Source: Haliscomenobacter sp041740695
GTDB lineage: Bacteria; Bacteroidota; Bacteroidia; Chitinophagales; Saprospiraceae
Assembly: GCF_041740695.1 (NCBI RefSeq)
Contig: NZ_JBGSLK010000093.1
Span: 1-64,000, forward strand
Direction of reading: 5' to 3'
Length of the DNA stretch: 64,000 bases
Part shown: positions 42,760 through 50,481 of the stretch, piece by piece
How positions within the stretch are numbered: the stretch's first letter is position 1
Layout of the letters: each line of letters opens with the position of its first letter
Notes under the pieces: generated by a model
The model's input: the letters and a program-made list of their open reading frames with translations, nothing else
The model's database searches: none
What the model was told of the DNA's origin: nothing
Position numbers and translations under genes: made by a program

Positions 42760-43674
42760 TCACCAAAGAATGAGTAACTGTGCCATAAACCGTCGTTTGG
42801 CGTCAAGATGCCCTCCGCCCAAATTTTGGTACAAAGGCAATTGATACTTCAATCCCAGGGACCAGCGATTGTTCAGGTAAAAGTCCAGCCCAGTGTTGGC
42901 TGCCAATAATGTACCACCCGTTGATTCCACTTCGGCAGCGTGTTGCCAATCGGCAGCACTTTTTTCAGCATACACCCCGGCATAAGGCATTAAGCCTAGG
43001 CTTTTGCTCAATTGTCGGATCAAAAACAGGTTGCCATTGCCACTAATTCGGGTGCCAAAGCGGTAATCGTCCGCGTTTTTGCCATTGAGTTTGACGCTGC
43101 CTTCCAGGTTCAAACCCCAGCCTCGCCAACGCAGGGTATAATTGGAACTCAACAAATAGTCCAAACTACCGGTACCCAATTGAAAGTTGGCGTTGTTCAC
43201 CTGAGTCGCATCCGTTTCGGTAAAACGAAACTGCCCAGTGGGTAATTTCAGCCCGCCCCCTACAAAAAAACTGTGTCGCCAGCCTTCCAGGTTGTTGCCT
43301 CTTGCGGTATTCCAAAGCTGGTAATTGGCCAAAAACAACACATCGCCCAAACCTTGAACCTTCATTTCCCGGTCGGTTTGCATGCGGTGATTGAAACTAA
43401 AAGGGACAAAACCCAGCAACTGTACCCGAGGATGTAAGTAATACCGGGTGAATAACTCCGTGCTTTGAAAAATATCGTGCGCACCATAAGGTACCAGCCC
43501 TCCGTGGCCATCGTAAATGCTGTTGCGGTAGCGGACACCCAGGAAATTGTTGTTTTGTTGGGGCATGATGCCCAGGTAATAACCCCCGGCTGAACAGCCG
43601 CATACGTCACAAGCCCAAGTGTAGGAGCAACTTAGGCTAAAAACGAGACTAAAAATCCAGGTGATTTTTGGCAT
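42760..43674 (-). CDS. Outer-membrane beta-barrel protein with C-D-V-C-G-C N-terminus
   Basis: A 304-residue protein. A signal peptide (about 1-21) is followed at once by C22-D-V-C25-G-C27, so the mature chain may start with a metal-binding Cys cluster. The rest is a series of amphipathic beta strands (alternating aromatic/polar, for example R-W-R-G-W-G-L-N-L-E-G, G-L-K-Y-Q-L-P-L-Y-Q), typical of outer-membrane channels or transporters. It lies 11 bases after the di-heme peroxidase gene on the same strand and likely works with it, for example as a metal gate. Function not proved. Confidence 0.82.
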   Translation of the reverse strand: MPKITWIFSLVFSLSCSYTWACDVCGCSAGGYYLGIMPQQNNNFLGVRYRNSIYDGHGGLVPYGAHDIFQSTELFTRYYLHPRVQLLGFVPFSFNHRMQTDREMKVQGLGDVLFLANYQLWNTARGNNLEGWRHSFFVGGGLKLPTGQFRFTETDATQVNNANFQLGTGSLDYLLSSNYTLRWRGWGLNLEGSVKLNGKNADDYRFGTRISGNGNLFLIRQLSKSLGLMPYAGVYAEKSAADWQHAAEVESTGGTLLAANTGLDFYLNNRWSLGLKYQLPLYQNLGGGHLDAKRRFMAQLLILW

Positions 43675-43685
43675 GGCTCAATGGT

Positions 43686-44714
43686 TTATTGCTCCGATAA
43701 TTTCCGGTCGCGCAGGAAAGTATCGTCACTTAAGGTTTTTAAAAACGCCTTGATTTGTTCTTTTTCCTCATTGCTCAACTCGATGCCCAGTTTGCCGTTT
43801 TGCTTTAGGAGTGGGTCTAAAGTTGGCTGATCTTTGAGGCCCAGAGTATAATGCGTCAACACTTCATCCAGGGTGTAAAAGCGGCCATCGTGCATGTAAG
43901 GGCCAGTATTGGCTACATTGCGTAGGCTGGGTACCTTGAATTTGTAGTCGTCTTCCTCATTGAGGGTAATGCGGTAACGACCCCGGTCTTTGTTGAATTC
44001 GTGGCTCAGGCCATTGTTGCGAAAACTGAAATCGGAGAAGAGTTCCCCTTTGTGACAAGAGGCACATTTTTGCTGAAACACCTGCATTCCGGCCAGTTCG
44101 GTCGTATTCAATTCCCCCCCCGCTTCCTTGCGCACATACTTGTCGTAGCGCGAATCGGCGGAAATACACATCAACATGAATTGCGACATGGCCTTGAGCA
44201 TGCGGTCGGTAGTCACTTCTGTGCTGCCAAAAGTGGCTTTAAACATTGGCGCATATTTGTTGCTGTTGCGCACTTTTTCTACCGCTTTTTTCAGATCCTC
44301 ATCCATTTCCAGCGGGTTTTCAATGGGGGCAATGGGCTGCAAATCCAAATCGTGAACCCCTCCATCCCAAAAGAAAGTATTGTGCCAGGCCAGGTTCATG
44401 ATCGGCGGGCTGTTGCGCTCGCCCAACTGGTCGTCAATGCCATGGCTGAGATCATGCCCATGGTGGGTGAAGGCCGCACTTTGCTGATGACAGGAACCAC
44501 AGCTGATGCTACCGTCGCGAGACAAAATGGGATCATAGAAAAGGGTACGCCCCAGTTCAAACCCGGCTTTGCTGATGGGATTCTTCTTCAGGTCATAAAC
44601 CGGCTCTGGAAAATTGGCTGGTTTGACAAAAGTGATTGCTTCCTGCTCGGCTTCGGGTTGACAAGACCAGAGTAGGGCGGCAATAATGAGGATGAGATTG
44701 AGCATAGGCTTCAT
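43686..44714 (-). CDS. Di-heme cytochrome c peroxidase, MauG/MbnH-like
   Basis: A 342-residue exported di-heme protein. Lipobox L-L-W-S-C (Cys18). Two heme c sites: C72-X2-C75-H76 and C217-X2-C220-H221, the two-domain layout of bacterial CcP/MauG proteins. Another shared block is G-P-Y-M-H-D-G-R-F near residue 280. In MbnH-type members the enzyme oxidises a Trp of the partner MbnP. Here an MbnP type B gene (45013-45840) lies upstream on the same strand, which supports that role over plain hydrogen peroxide reduction. The axial ligand of the second heme cannot be decided by eye. Confidence 0.9.
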   Translation of the reverse strand: MKPMLNLILIIAALLWSCQPEAEQEAITFVKPANFPEPVYDLKKNPISKAGFELGRTLFYDPILSRDGSISCGSCHQQSAAFTHHGHDLSHGIDDQLGERNSPPIMNLAWHNTFFWDGGVHDLDLQPIAPIENPLEMDEDLKKAVEKVRNSNKYAPMFKATFGSTEVTTDRMLKAMSQFMLMCISADSRYDKYVRKEAGGELNTTELAGMQVFQQKCASCHKGELFSDFSFRNNGLSHEFNKDRGRYRITLNEEDDYKFKVPSLRNVANTGPYMHDGRFYTLDEVLTHYTLGLKDQPTLDPLLKQNGKLGIELSNEEKEQIKAFLKTLSDDTFLRDRKLSEQ

Positions 44715-44776
44715 GGTAAATAGGCTTGAAAAACAGGAGTCATCCCGAATTTTGGGATGACAAACCGCGGATGCGG

Positions 44777-44943
44777 TTGAATTTAGAATAGCCCCGGTCG
44801 TCCGGGGTCATTTTGGTAGCAAACGGTTTCGCAACCGCGGATGCGGTTGAACTTTGTGCTAAATTGAGTTCAACCACTGCCGTGGTTGCCGCCAATTTGA
44901 CCCAATTATTTACCCCGGACGACCGGGGCTATTCTAAATTCAA
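44777..44943. repeat. Hairpin with perfect 31 bp arms
   Basis: Bases 44777-44807 and 44913-44943 are exact reverse complements. Between them lie two direct copies of AACCGCGGATGCGGTTGA (44763-44780 and 44831-44850, the first just outside the arm) and a CAACCACTGCCGTGGTTG dyad. Outside, short TCATCCC/GGGATGA stems occur on both sides, giving a composite structure across about 44740-45000. It occupies the whole space between MbnP (45013) and the di-heme gene. Confidence 0.88.
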
Positions 44944-45012
44944 TCGCTCCGCGATTAGGGTTATCCCCGGTTTTGACTTTTCAAAAATTTGGGATGACGA
45001 ACTGTTTATTCA

Positions 45013-45840
45013 TTAATCATTGTGTACATGTTGCACCTGAAACATCCCCACGTAATTGTTGGCGATGTTCACGGAATAAGGCGCAAACATTACGGTGGTA
45101 TTGGTACCAATGCCCACTTTGCTACTTCCTTCGAATGCCTTCAGGATGTCTACGATGATGTGTACCTGTGGGGTGATGCTACTGCGGACAGTGGCTACTT
45201 CGCCGCCAAAAGTGCGGGTGACGGTTTTGATGTTGTTGATGGTTTTGCTGTTCAAGCCTCCAAAACCGCCGATGTGGTAGCGGAATTTTTTATTGCCTGC
45301 CGCATCAGCAGTCGCTTGAGGAGATAAACCTTCCATTTTGAAAAAAATGTAGCCCGAGTTCCAGCTCCAGTACATGTTGTCGTCGCCACTGTGGGCCGCA
45401 GGATCGAGAATGCCCGTACGTTTGGACAGATCCATGGTGTTGCGCACACTGTCGACACCTACCATAAATGTAACTTCGGCGTAATCCCCAACTGGGATGT
45501 TGCTCAGTTTGATTTCCCGGGAGGCAACATTGCTTTCCTGAACCAGGAAATAACTATTGTCTTGCGGAACCGTGTATACTGTCCCATCACTTTTTTTGAG
45601 TTTGATGTTGCTGATGTAATAGTTGAGTAGCGTTACGTTGAACTGGTCCCCGTTGGCGTTGGTATAGGTTTGAGGGCCGTTCAATTGTAGGTTTTGAGAA
45701 CCCACCACGTTGTCAAACTCCAGGATGAGACTGCCCTTATCATCAGGGCCAAATTCTGCCTCTTCGTTTTTATCACAGGAAAATGATAGTACCATAGTTG
45801 CCAGTACGACAAGTGCCGCAAGGATATTTTTGAAATACAT
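45013..45840 (-). CDS. MbnP-like lipoprotein, type B, copy 2
   Basis: A 275-residue MbnP-family lipoprotein, lipobox L-S-F-S-C (Cys22), with an acidic linker. It aligns closely with the protein at 40785: Y-Y-I-S-N-I-K-L-K-K-S-D-G, G-V-D-S-V-R-N-T-M-D-L-S-K-R-T-G-I-L-D-P and N-M-Y-W-S-W-N-S-G-Y-I-F-F-K with W158 and W160. It lies upstream of the MbnH-like gene with only the composite hairpin between, so the likely redox pair is encoded together. Confidence 0.88.
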   Translation of the reverse strand: MYFKNILAALVVLATMVLSFSCDKNEEAEFGPDDKGSLILEFDNVVGSQNLQLNGPQTYTNANGDQFNVTLLNYYISNIKLKKSDGTVYTVPQDNSYFLVQESNVASREIKLSNIPVGDYAEVTFMVGVDSVRNTMDLSKRTGILDPAAHSGDDNMYWSWNSGYIFFKMEGLSPQATADAAGNKKFRYHIGGFGGLNSKTINNIKTVTRTFGGEVATVRSSITPQVHIIVDILKAFEGSSKVGIGTNTTVMFAPYSVNIANNYVGMFQVQHVHND

Positions 45841-45903
45841 TGCTGTTGTGTTTTGAAGTTAAAATAACCTGAGTTTGGAGATTTTTTGCTCAAATACATC
45901 CAT

Positions 45904-46072
45904 CATCTTGTAACCCGCCGCTTTATCGGCGGGACCAGATGTACCCCACCCCTCACATCTATCATCTTTCCAGTGGCTTGCATCCAATGATTGATGTGCG
46001 CTCTGGGAGGATGATAGATGTGAGAGGTGGGGGTGCCTGTATCCACCCGTTGAAACGGGCGGTTACAAGATG
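45904..46072. repeat. Long composite hairpin
   Basis: Arms 45904-45965 and 46011-46072 (62 bases each). The outer 11 bases (CATCTTGTAAC) and inner 17 bases pair almost perfectly. The middle of each arm folds on itself as a small stem: CCCGCCG/CGGCGGG on the left and CCCGTT/AACGGG on the right. Each arm is thus a repeat carrying its own hairpin. Confidence 0.8.
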
Positions 46073-46154
46073 TTAGATGTGGCTAGTGTGAATACGTGGA
46101 GGATCAATTTGGATTCAATCTGCTTTAAAATCCCCGAACTCAAGTTATTTTAAC

Positions 46155-46225
46155 GCCACCAAGGCTCGAAGGCACCAAGCAGCACCAGACGCGCCATTCT
46201 TTTGGTGTCTTTGTACCTTTGTGGC
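46155..46225. repeat. Imperfect hairpin
   Basis: GCCACCAAGGCTCGAAGG-type bases (46155-46178) pair with 46202-46225 with about six mismatches over 24 bases. Confidence 0.65.
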
Positions 46226-46266
46226 AAATAACAAGCTAGAGAATTGGGCAGACTTCCCCCATGAAT

Positions 46267-46656
46267 TTACACCAAGGCAAAGGCGGGTGGCTTGATCAAA
46301 GTCAAAGCGTGAACCAATGAGCGTGGCAATGCATAAAAAAACTGTTGCTTGACTTGGGTAGCCAATATAACAGAGTTAAACTTCAATTTAAACACCTGGA
46401 AAACGTACACCAAATCTTTGCCCAGCAAGTTTTCTAACCCATTTACAAAATCGTCATGCCCCTGCCGGTGCACGTACCGCATTTTGATCATCAGGAAACA
46501 TTTGCCATTACAGGTCAATTCTGGGCGGTCCCGGTTGATGCACAATTCTTTGGCAATGAACGTTTGATTGGCCTTGAACCACACCCATACCAGTCCCATC
46601 TTCCAGCTCGGCCAGAGGATCAGGATCAGGAAAAAGTAGGCAAAAAAGGTTCTCAT
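46267..46656 (-). CDS. Small membrane protein with C-N-G-K-C motif, copy 2
   Basis: A 129-residue paralog of the protein at 41792. ATG 46656 is used (a TTG three codons upstream is possible). One TM helix (about 6-27) precedes E-L-C-I-N-R-D-R-P-E-L-T-C-N-G-K-C with Cys39, Cys49 and Cys53. The rest of the chain differs from copy 1. A good Bacteroidota promoter (46695-46726 on the minus strand) lies upstream, so it probably heads the transcript that includes MbnP type B and the di-heme gene, although the long hairpins in between may limit read-through. Confidence 0.8.
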   Translation of the reverse strand: MRTFFAYFFLILILWPSWKMGLVWVWFKANQTFIAKELCINRDRPELTCNGKCFLMIKMRYVHRQGHDDFVNGLENLLGKDLVYVFQVFKLKFNSVILATQVKQQFFYALPRSLVHALTLIKPPAFALV

Positions 46657-46694
46657 GCGATTCAATTGCGCTGCAAGGAAATTATTTAATGGGA

Positions 46695-46726
46695 CAAAGC
46701 TAAATTAAATGCGGTACATGCTCCAA
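46695..46726 (-). promoter_or_regulatory. Promoter of C-N-G-K-C gene copy 2
   Basis: On the minus strand TTG (46724-46726) and TAGCTTTG (46695-46702) are separated by 21 bases, the best promoter match in the window. The ATG is at 46656, giving a leader of about 32 bases. Confidence 0.65.
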
Positions 46727-46919
46727 TGATTTTTACAAAAAGCAGTGAGATAAAGCTCGCTGAAATTTCGCAAGATGTTGCAAATCAAAATTTTGCGCCA
46801 TTATTTAGATGAGTTCTAATTTAATGTGCCTCTTTTGATTCCACCGCAGTTGAGGTGTCAAAAACATTAGACGCCTATTTTTTGCTTTCCAGCGGCAAAT
46901 TGGCTCAAATCTTTTCCGA

Positions 46920-47393
46920 TTATTTCAACAAGCTCTCATCCGCTACATGCCCCGATTCTGGAGCACCAGCTGCAATCCATTGCCGGACAAATTCAATTTG
47001 ATTGGCCGTTAATTTTAAGCCCCCACTGGGCATTTTTTGCCCAAATTGATACGCCGAACCTTCCCAACTGATTTTTGCATAAAGGAAACTTTTGGCAGGA
47101 TCGCCTGGTTTGATAGACTTCAACCCAGCAGCTCTTGCCTGTGGATTGTGGCTGTCTTCAGTAAGTAAACGTTGATAGGTTTTTTCATCGCCTAAGCCAT
47201 GGTGGCCAAAATCGCCTTCCTTAGCGTGGCAACCGGATAGGGCGCAGGAGGTTTTAAAAATTTTTTCGTAAATCAGATTGTAGCTGCCCGCTGGCGGTGA
47301 GTAGCTCGGCTTAGCAGTTTCTTCTTTTTTGCAAGCAATGGCGAACAAGAGGCTGGCAAAAGCGACCACGGTTATTTTTTTGGTTGAAAACAT
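46920..47393 (-). CDS. Cytochrome c-type lipoprotein with CX4CH heme site
   Basis: A 157-residue lipoprotein, lipobox A-I-A-C (Cys21). The only heme c motif is C50-A-L-S-G-C55-H56, a C-X4-C-H variant. The C-terminal part has Q-K-M-P-S-G-G, a likely distal Met ligand, then a helix with F-V-R-Q-W-I-A-A-G-A-P, both standard in class I-like cytochromes. It lies 46 bases after the outer-membrane protein gene and belongs to a three-gene run with the PHM-like gene, for which it could pass electrons. Confidence 0.85.
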   Translation of the reverse strand: MFSTKKITVVAFASLLFAIACKKEETAKPSYSPPAGSYNLIYEKIFKTSCALSGCHAKEGDFGHHGLGDEKTYQRLLTEDSHNPQARAAGLKSIKPGDPAKSFLYAKISWEGSAYQFGQKMPSGGLKLTANQIEFVRQWIAAGAPESGHVADESLLK

Positions 47394-47439
47394 GTCGAGT
47401 GAATTAAATTTTGAGGAAAGAGGTTAAGGGACTATACCA

Positions 47440-48069
47440 TTAAAACCCGTAGCGAAGTCCTATACGAAAGGTTTTATAGAGGTAAAGATTGGGCGCGCCT
47501 TCAGGATCAACAGGCATGTATTTCAAGGCCAGTAGCCAGTTGGCACCCAATTGAAAGTCGATAGGGTGGGCAGAATCTGGTGCAAAACGCCAACTCCACT
47601 GGATGTCGGGCCCCAGGGTTTGCCGCAAAAAACCTGGCGTTGAATTGTCGGTAGGTACCCATTTTCCTTCCTCGTAGGCGTAGCGAATGTCCTTGGTTTT
47701 GGCCCTGCCAATGCGGTAAATAAGGCTTGGCGTGAGCCGGAGCTGACCAAATATTCGGATATCAGCTCCCAGGCGGGTACCCAGGAACAAATAGTTTTCA
47801 GAATAAGGGTTTTGCCAAAACCCAGCGTGCAAATCCTGGAAAAGCCGGGTTCCTTTCCTTCTTCCTTCATCCCAGGTTCGTTCAAGCCCCAGAGAAAATC
47901 CTGGCCGAATCGTTACTGGATTAGTGGTTTGCAGCGAGCCAACATCCAGGTTTAAACCTACATCCTGGTGAAAAAAAACGAAATTGGCCGCCCAGGGGCT
48001 GGAATTTTGGCTAAACCCAGCTGATCCCCAGCTAAAGCAAATGAATGCAATTAAATATTTGATTTTCAT
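47440..48069 (-). CDS. Outer-membrane beta-barrel protein
   Basis: A 209-residue protein from the ATG at 48069. Signal peptide (about 1-20) and then alternating polar/hydrophobic strands rich in Tyr, Trp and Gly, ending R-I-G-L-R-Y-G-F with a terminal Phe, as expected for an outer-membrane barrel. It has no named family by eye. It is the middle gene of the PHM-like/OMP/cytochrome run. Confidence 0.75.
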   Translation of the reverse strand: MKIKYLIAFICFSWGSAGFSQNSSPWAANFVFFHQDVGLNLDVGSLQTTNPVTIRPGFSLGLERTWDEGRRKGTRLFQDLHAGFWQNPYSENYLFLGTRLGADIRIFGQLRLTPSLIYRIGRAKTKDIRYAYEEGKWVPTDNSTPGFLRQTLGPDIQWSWRFAPDSAHPIDFQLGANWLLALKYMPVDPEGAPNLYLYKTFRIGLRYGF

Positions 48070-48106
48070 TGTTTTAAAATTTATGAGCAACTTGTAGCTG
48101 CGTTTT

Positions 48107-49057
48107 CTACAGGTAGAAATAAAAGAAGATTCCCATTTCGTCTTCAGAGGTTACCCCAAACCGGATTTCCCGATTGGTATCATTTTCATAAGTAATGGCT
48201 GTCCTTACCCCGTTGCCTTTATCGATGTCAATAAAGTCGGGCAGGTATACAAACTTGGGGTCATGCCAATTGTCGTTTGTGTACATCAATTGCCCATCTT
48301 TGGGGCCGCCAACGTAGTACACCTCAAATTTTTTGCCTCGTTTGTGCATGTGAGAGAACAAGACCTTGAGTTTTCTTTTTTCAGGAAAGACATCGGTGTA
48401 TTCAATGGTGGTGGTTTTTTTAGCAGGAAGCACCAGTACATCGATGTTGTCTGCACTTTGTTGTTTCAAAAAATACTTTACTGCTGATTTGGGTTTGGTG
48501 TAAATGTTCATACTCACTTCCCCAAAAATGGTTTGATTCGATTTGTTGAAATAGTGTGAGTTCAGGTCGAGCGTTGAATTGGCGGCAATGGGCACGGCAA
48601 AACCTTCCGGAAATTCAACCCGCTGGTAGGGCGAAGCCGCTTCGGCCAGCAAATTCATGTTTTCCATGTTGGAAAAAGTGTTGATGCGGCCATCGGCCTG
48701 ATTTTGGTCCCGCATTTCGCCGATTTTGGGCAGCCCTACCTTTTTTTCATCTTTGTACTGGTACGCAATGACATGGTGCGAACCTTCGCGTTGTTTCACT
48801 TCATACCCCGACATGTAAATTTCTTCGGTGTTGCCGATAGGTACGCGCATAAACCATTCCCGTTCAAAGTTGGCCGGAATGGGAAAGGCGGGAACATGTA
48901 AATTGTAGCCCGTACCAGGATCTGGCTTTTTCAGTGGTACAAAATCCGCAGGGATGGTAGCTGGATCATAATCCCAAGGCTCAACCTTTACACAAGCATA
49001 AAGGGCAAGGCTTAGCAAAAAGAACAGCAGAGTGATTTTTGAAATGTTGGTTGCCAT
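48107..49057 (-). CDS. PHM-type copper monooxygenase-like lipoprotein
   Basis: A 316-residue lipoprotein (lipobox L-Y-A-C, Cys22) with the ligand pattern of copper type II ascorbate-dependent monooxygenases (PHM/DBH fold). The CuH-site equivalents are H94-H95 in G-S-H-H-V and H168 in L-N-S-H-Y-F-N; the CuM-site equivalents are H236 and H238 in F-S-H-M-H-K-R-G and M308 in S-E-D-E-M-G-I-F-F. All six are present and in family order. A two-domain jellyroll layout is expected. The substrate is unknown. The start at 49057 gives the shortest plausible signal. Followed by a barrel protein and a cytochrome, and preceded by an AraC-type regulator. Confidence 0.82.
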   Translation of the reverse strand: MATNISKITLLFFLLSLALYACVKVEPWDYDPATIPADFVPLKKPDPGTGYNLHVPAFPIPANFEREWFMRVPIGNTEEIYMSGYEVKQREGSHHVIAYQYKDEKKVGLPKIGEMRDQNQADGRINTFSNMENMNLLAEAASPYQRVEFPEGFAVPIAANSTLDLNSHYFNKSNQTIFGEVSMNIYTKPKSAVKYFLKQQSADNIDVLVLPAKKTTTIEYTDVFPEKRKLKVLFSHMHKRGKKFEVYYVGGPKDGQLMYTNDNWHDPKFVYLPDFIDIDKGNGVRTAITYENDTNREIRFGVTSEDEMGIFFYFYL

Positions 49058-49135
49058 AATGAAATTGTTTTTCAATGGCTCAAAACTCCAAAATCAATCG
49101 GTCAGTGGTGTTCGAGGTTATAGATTGGAACAAGT

Positions 49136-50308
49136 TTATCGCAAAATAGAGCGGATATTGGGTTCAAATACGGGGTTTGATCTTTCCTGTTTTTGAAACT
49201 CAGTAGGGGAAATGCCTACGTTTTTTTTGAAGGCGGTATTGAATGCGGTTTTGGAATTGAAACCAGCTTCAAAAGCAATCCCAACCATGGTGAGGTGGCT
49301 ATGCTTTTTCGAAATGAGTAAATTTTTGCTTTCCTCAACGCGGTAACGATTGATAAATTGGGCAAAATTTTCACCAAAGCCCAGGTTAATCAACTCCGAG
49401 AGTTCATGCAAACTCAAGTCCTGGTGTTTGGCTAATCCGGCAAGACTGATTTCGGGGTTGAGGTAGGGTTTGTCTTTTTCCATACTTTCCAAGAGCAAGG
49501 CTTTCAGTTGATCAAATTTATCTTCTGGAATGCGCTGGCGCCGTGAGGACAATGACTCGTCCTGTTCTTCTAAAATTTTCTCGGCCTCTTCGGCTTGTTC
49601 TGGCGAAAAAGGGAAAACTTCTTTTTGTTGCAATGAAAAATACCCTAAGGCATAAATGGCGATAAAATAAACGAATGAGTACTTACTTTCCGTTTGTTCG
49701 ATGGGTAAGAAGAAGACTTCGAGCAACCAGGTTAGCACCATTAAACCTACGCCGCATAAAAAATAAAACAACCATTTGAGTTGAAATTCTTCGGGGGTTG
49801 CGGTGAAATTTTCAATGTTTCGCTGGTGCCTGAGGAGAACCCTGAAAGAAAAAAACAAATAACCTACTATCTGCAAGACAATCAAGGCGATCACAATGAC
49901 ATCAGCAACCTCCAATTCAACAGCAGTGGTGCTTGGTTCAGCTTGAGCCACCTCGGGAGTAGACAGCCAAACCAGGAAGTTCAGGATCATCAACAGCATA
50001 CTTGGCGAAAAATGCCAAAGGTCTTTTATCCTGAAGTTTCGGTTGGGGGTCACAAATCGCAGAACACAGAGGTACAGCGTAGGGGCCAACACTAAAAAAT
50101 TAAAGTTAAGCAATAAGATCAACCAGAAAGGCTCTTCAGCAAAGCCATAAATTTTCAGGTTTCCATCAAAAAGTGCGGAACTCAACAACAACAAAAAGAG
50201 CGCTAACCAACGGTTGGCAATGATGTTGACCTCACGGCGTACCGTAAGTACCAAAAAGGAAAGGAAAATGGCACTTCCCGTACTGAGCACATTGAGCAAA
50301 GTAAGCAT
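49136..50308 (-). CDS. AraC-family regulator with membrane sensor domain
   Basis: A 390-residue regulator. The N-terminal half has about six to seven TM helices (residues 5-25, 35-55, 58-80, 97-115, 130-150, 172-195, 205-225), a membrane sensor seen in some Bacteroidota AraC proteins. After a charged linker with R-R-Q-R, the C-terminal ~100 residues are the double HTH (S-L-H-E-L-S-E-L-I-N-L-G and T-M-V-G-I-A-F-E-A-G-F-N-S-K-T-A-F-N-T-A-F-K-K). It stands 78 bases before the PHM-like gene and may control it and the wider region; that is inferred from position. Confidence 0.88.
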   Translation of the reverse strand: MLTLLNVLSTGSAIFLSFLVLTVRREVNIIANRWLALFLLLLSSALFDGNLKIYGFAEEPFWLILLLNFNFLVLAPTLYLCVLRFVTPNRNFRIKDLWHFSPSMLLMILNFLVWLSTPEVAQAEPSTTAVELEVADVIVIALIVLQIVGYLFFSFRVLLRHQRNIENFTATPEEFQLKWLFYFLCGVGLMVLTWLLEVFFLPIEQTESKYSFVYFIAIYALGYFSLQQKEVFPFSPEQAEEAEKILEEQDESLSSRRQRIPEDKFDQLKALLLESMEKDKPYLNPEISLAGLAKHQDLSLHELSELINLGFGENFAQFINRYRVEESKNLLISKKHSHLTMVGIAFEAGFNSKTAFNTAFKKNVGISPTEFQKQERSNPVFEPNIRSILR

Positions 50309-50481
50309 GATCGGAATGACTTGTAGAACCTAGACGTTCTGTTGATGTTTGGTTTCCTGTAGATGGAAGAATTGTAGCTCACCCCCTATTTAAGGAATGT
50401 TAAGGCGCTATTCTAATTTTTTTTTAAAAAGTGTTATATTAAATTAGTATTGGAGACAAGGCTAAGCAAGTTACCAATGTT

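Larger units (their letters stand above)
45841..46266. other. Intergenic region of 426 bases
   Basis: No gene. It holds the long hairpin 45904-46072 and the smaller hairpin 46155-46225, both between MbnP type B and the second C-N-G-K-C gene. Confidence 0.75.

Noticed and set aside
44763..44943. CRISPR-like repeats
   Set aside because: Only two copies of an 18-base unit with a palindrome around them, no regular spacing and no cas gene; it is an inverted-repeat structure.
50309..50481. Riboswitch or operator between the AraC and ROK genes
   Set aside because: AT-rich, no conserved aptamer or strong palindrome and no full promoter box on either strand.
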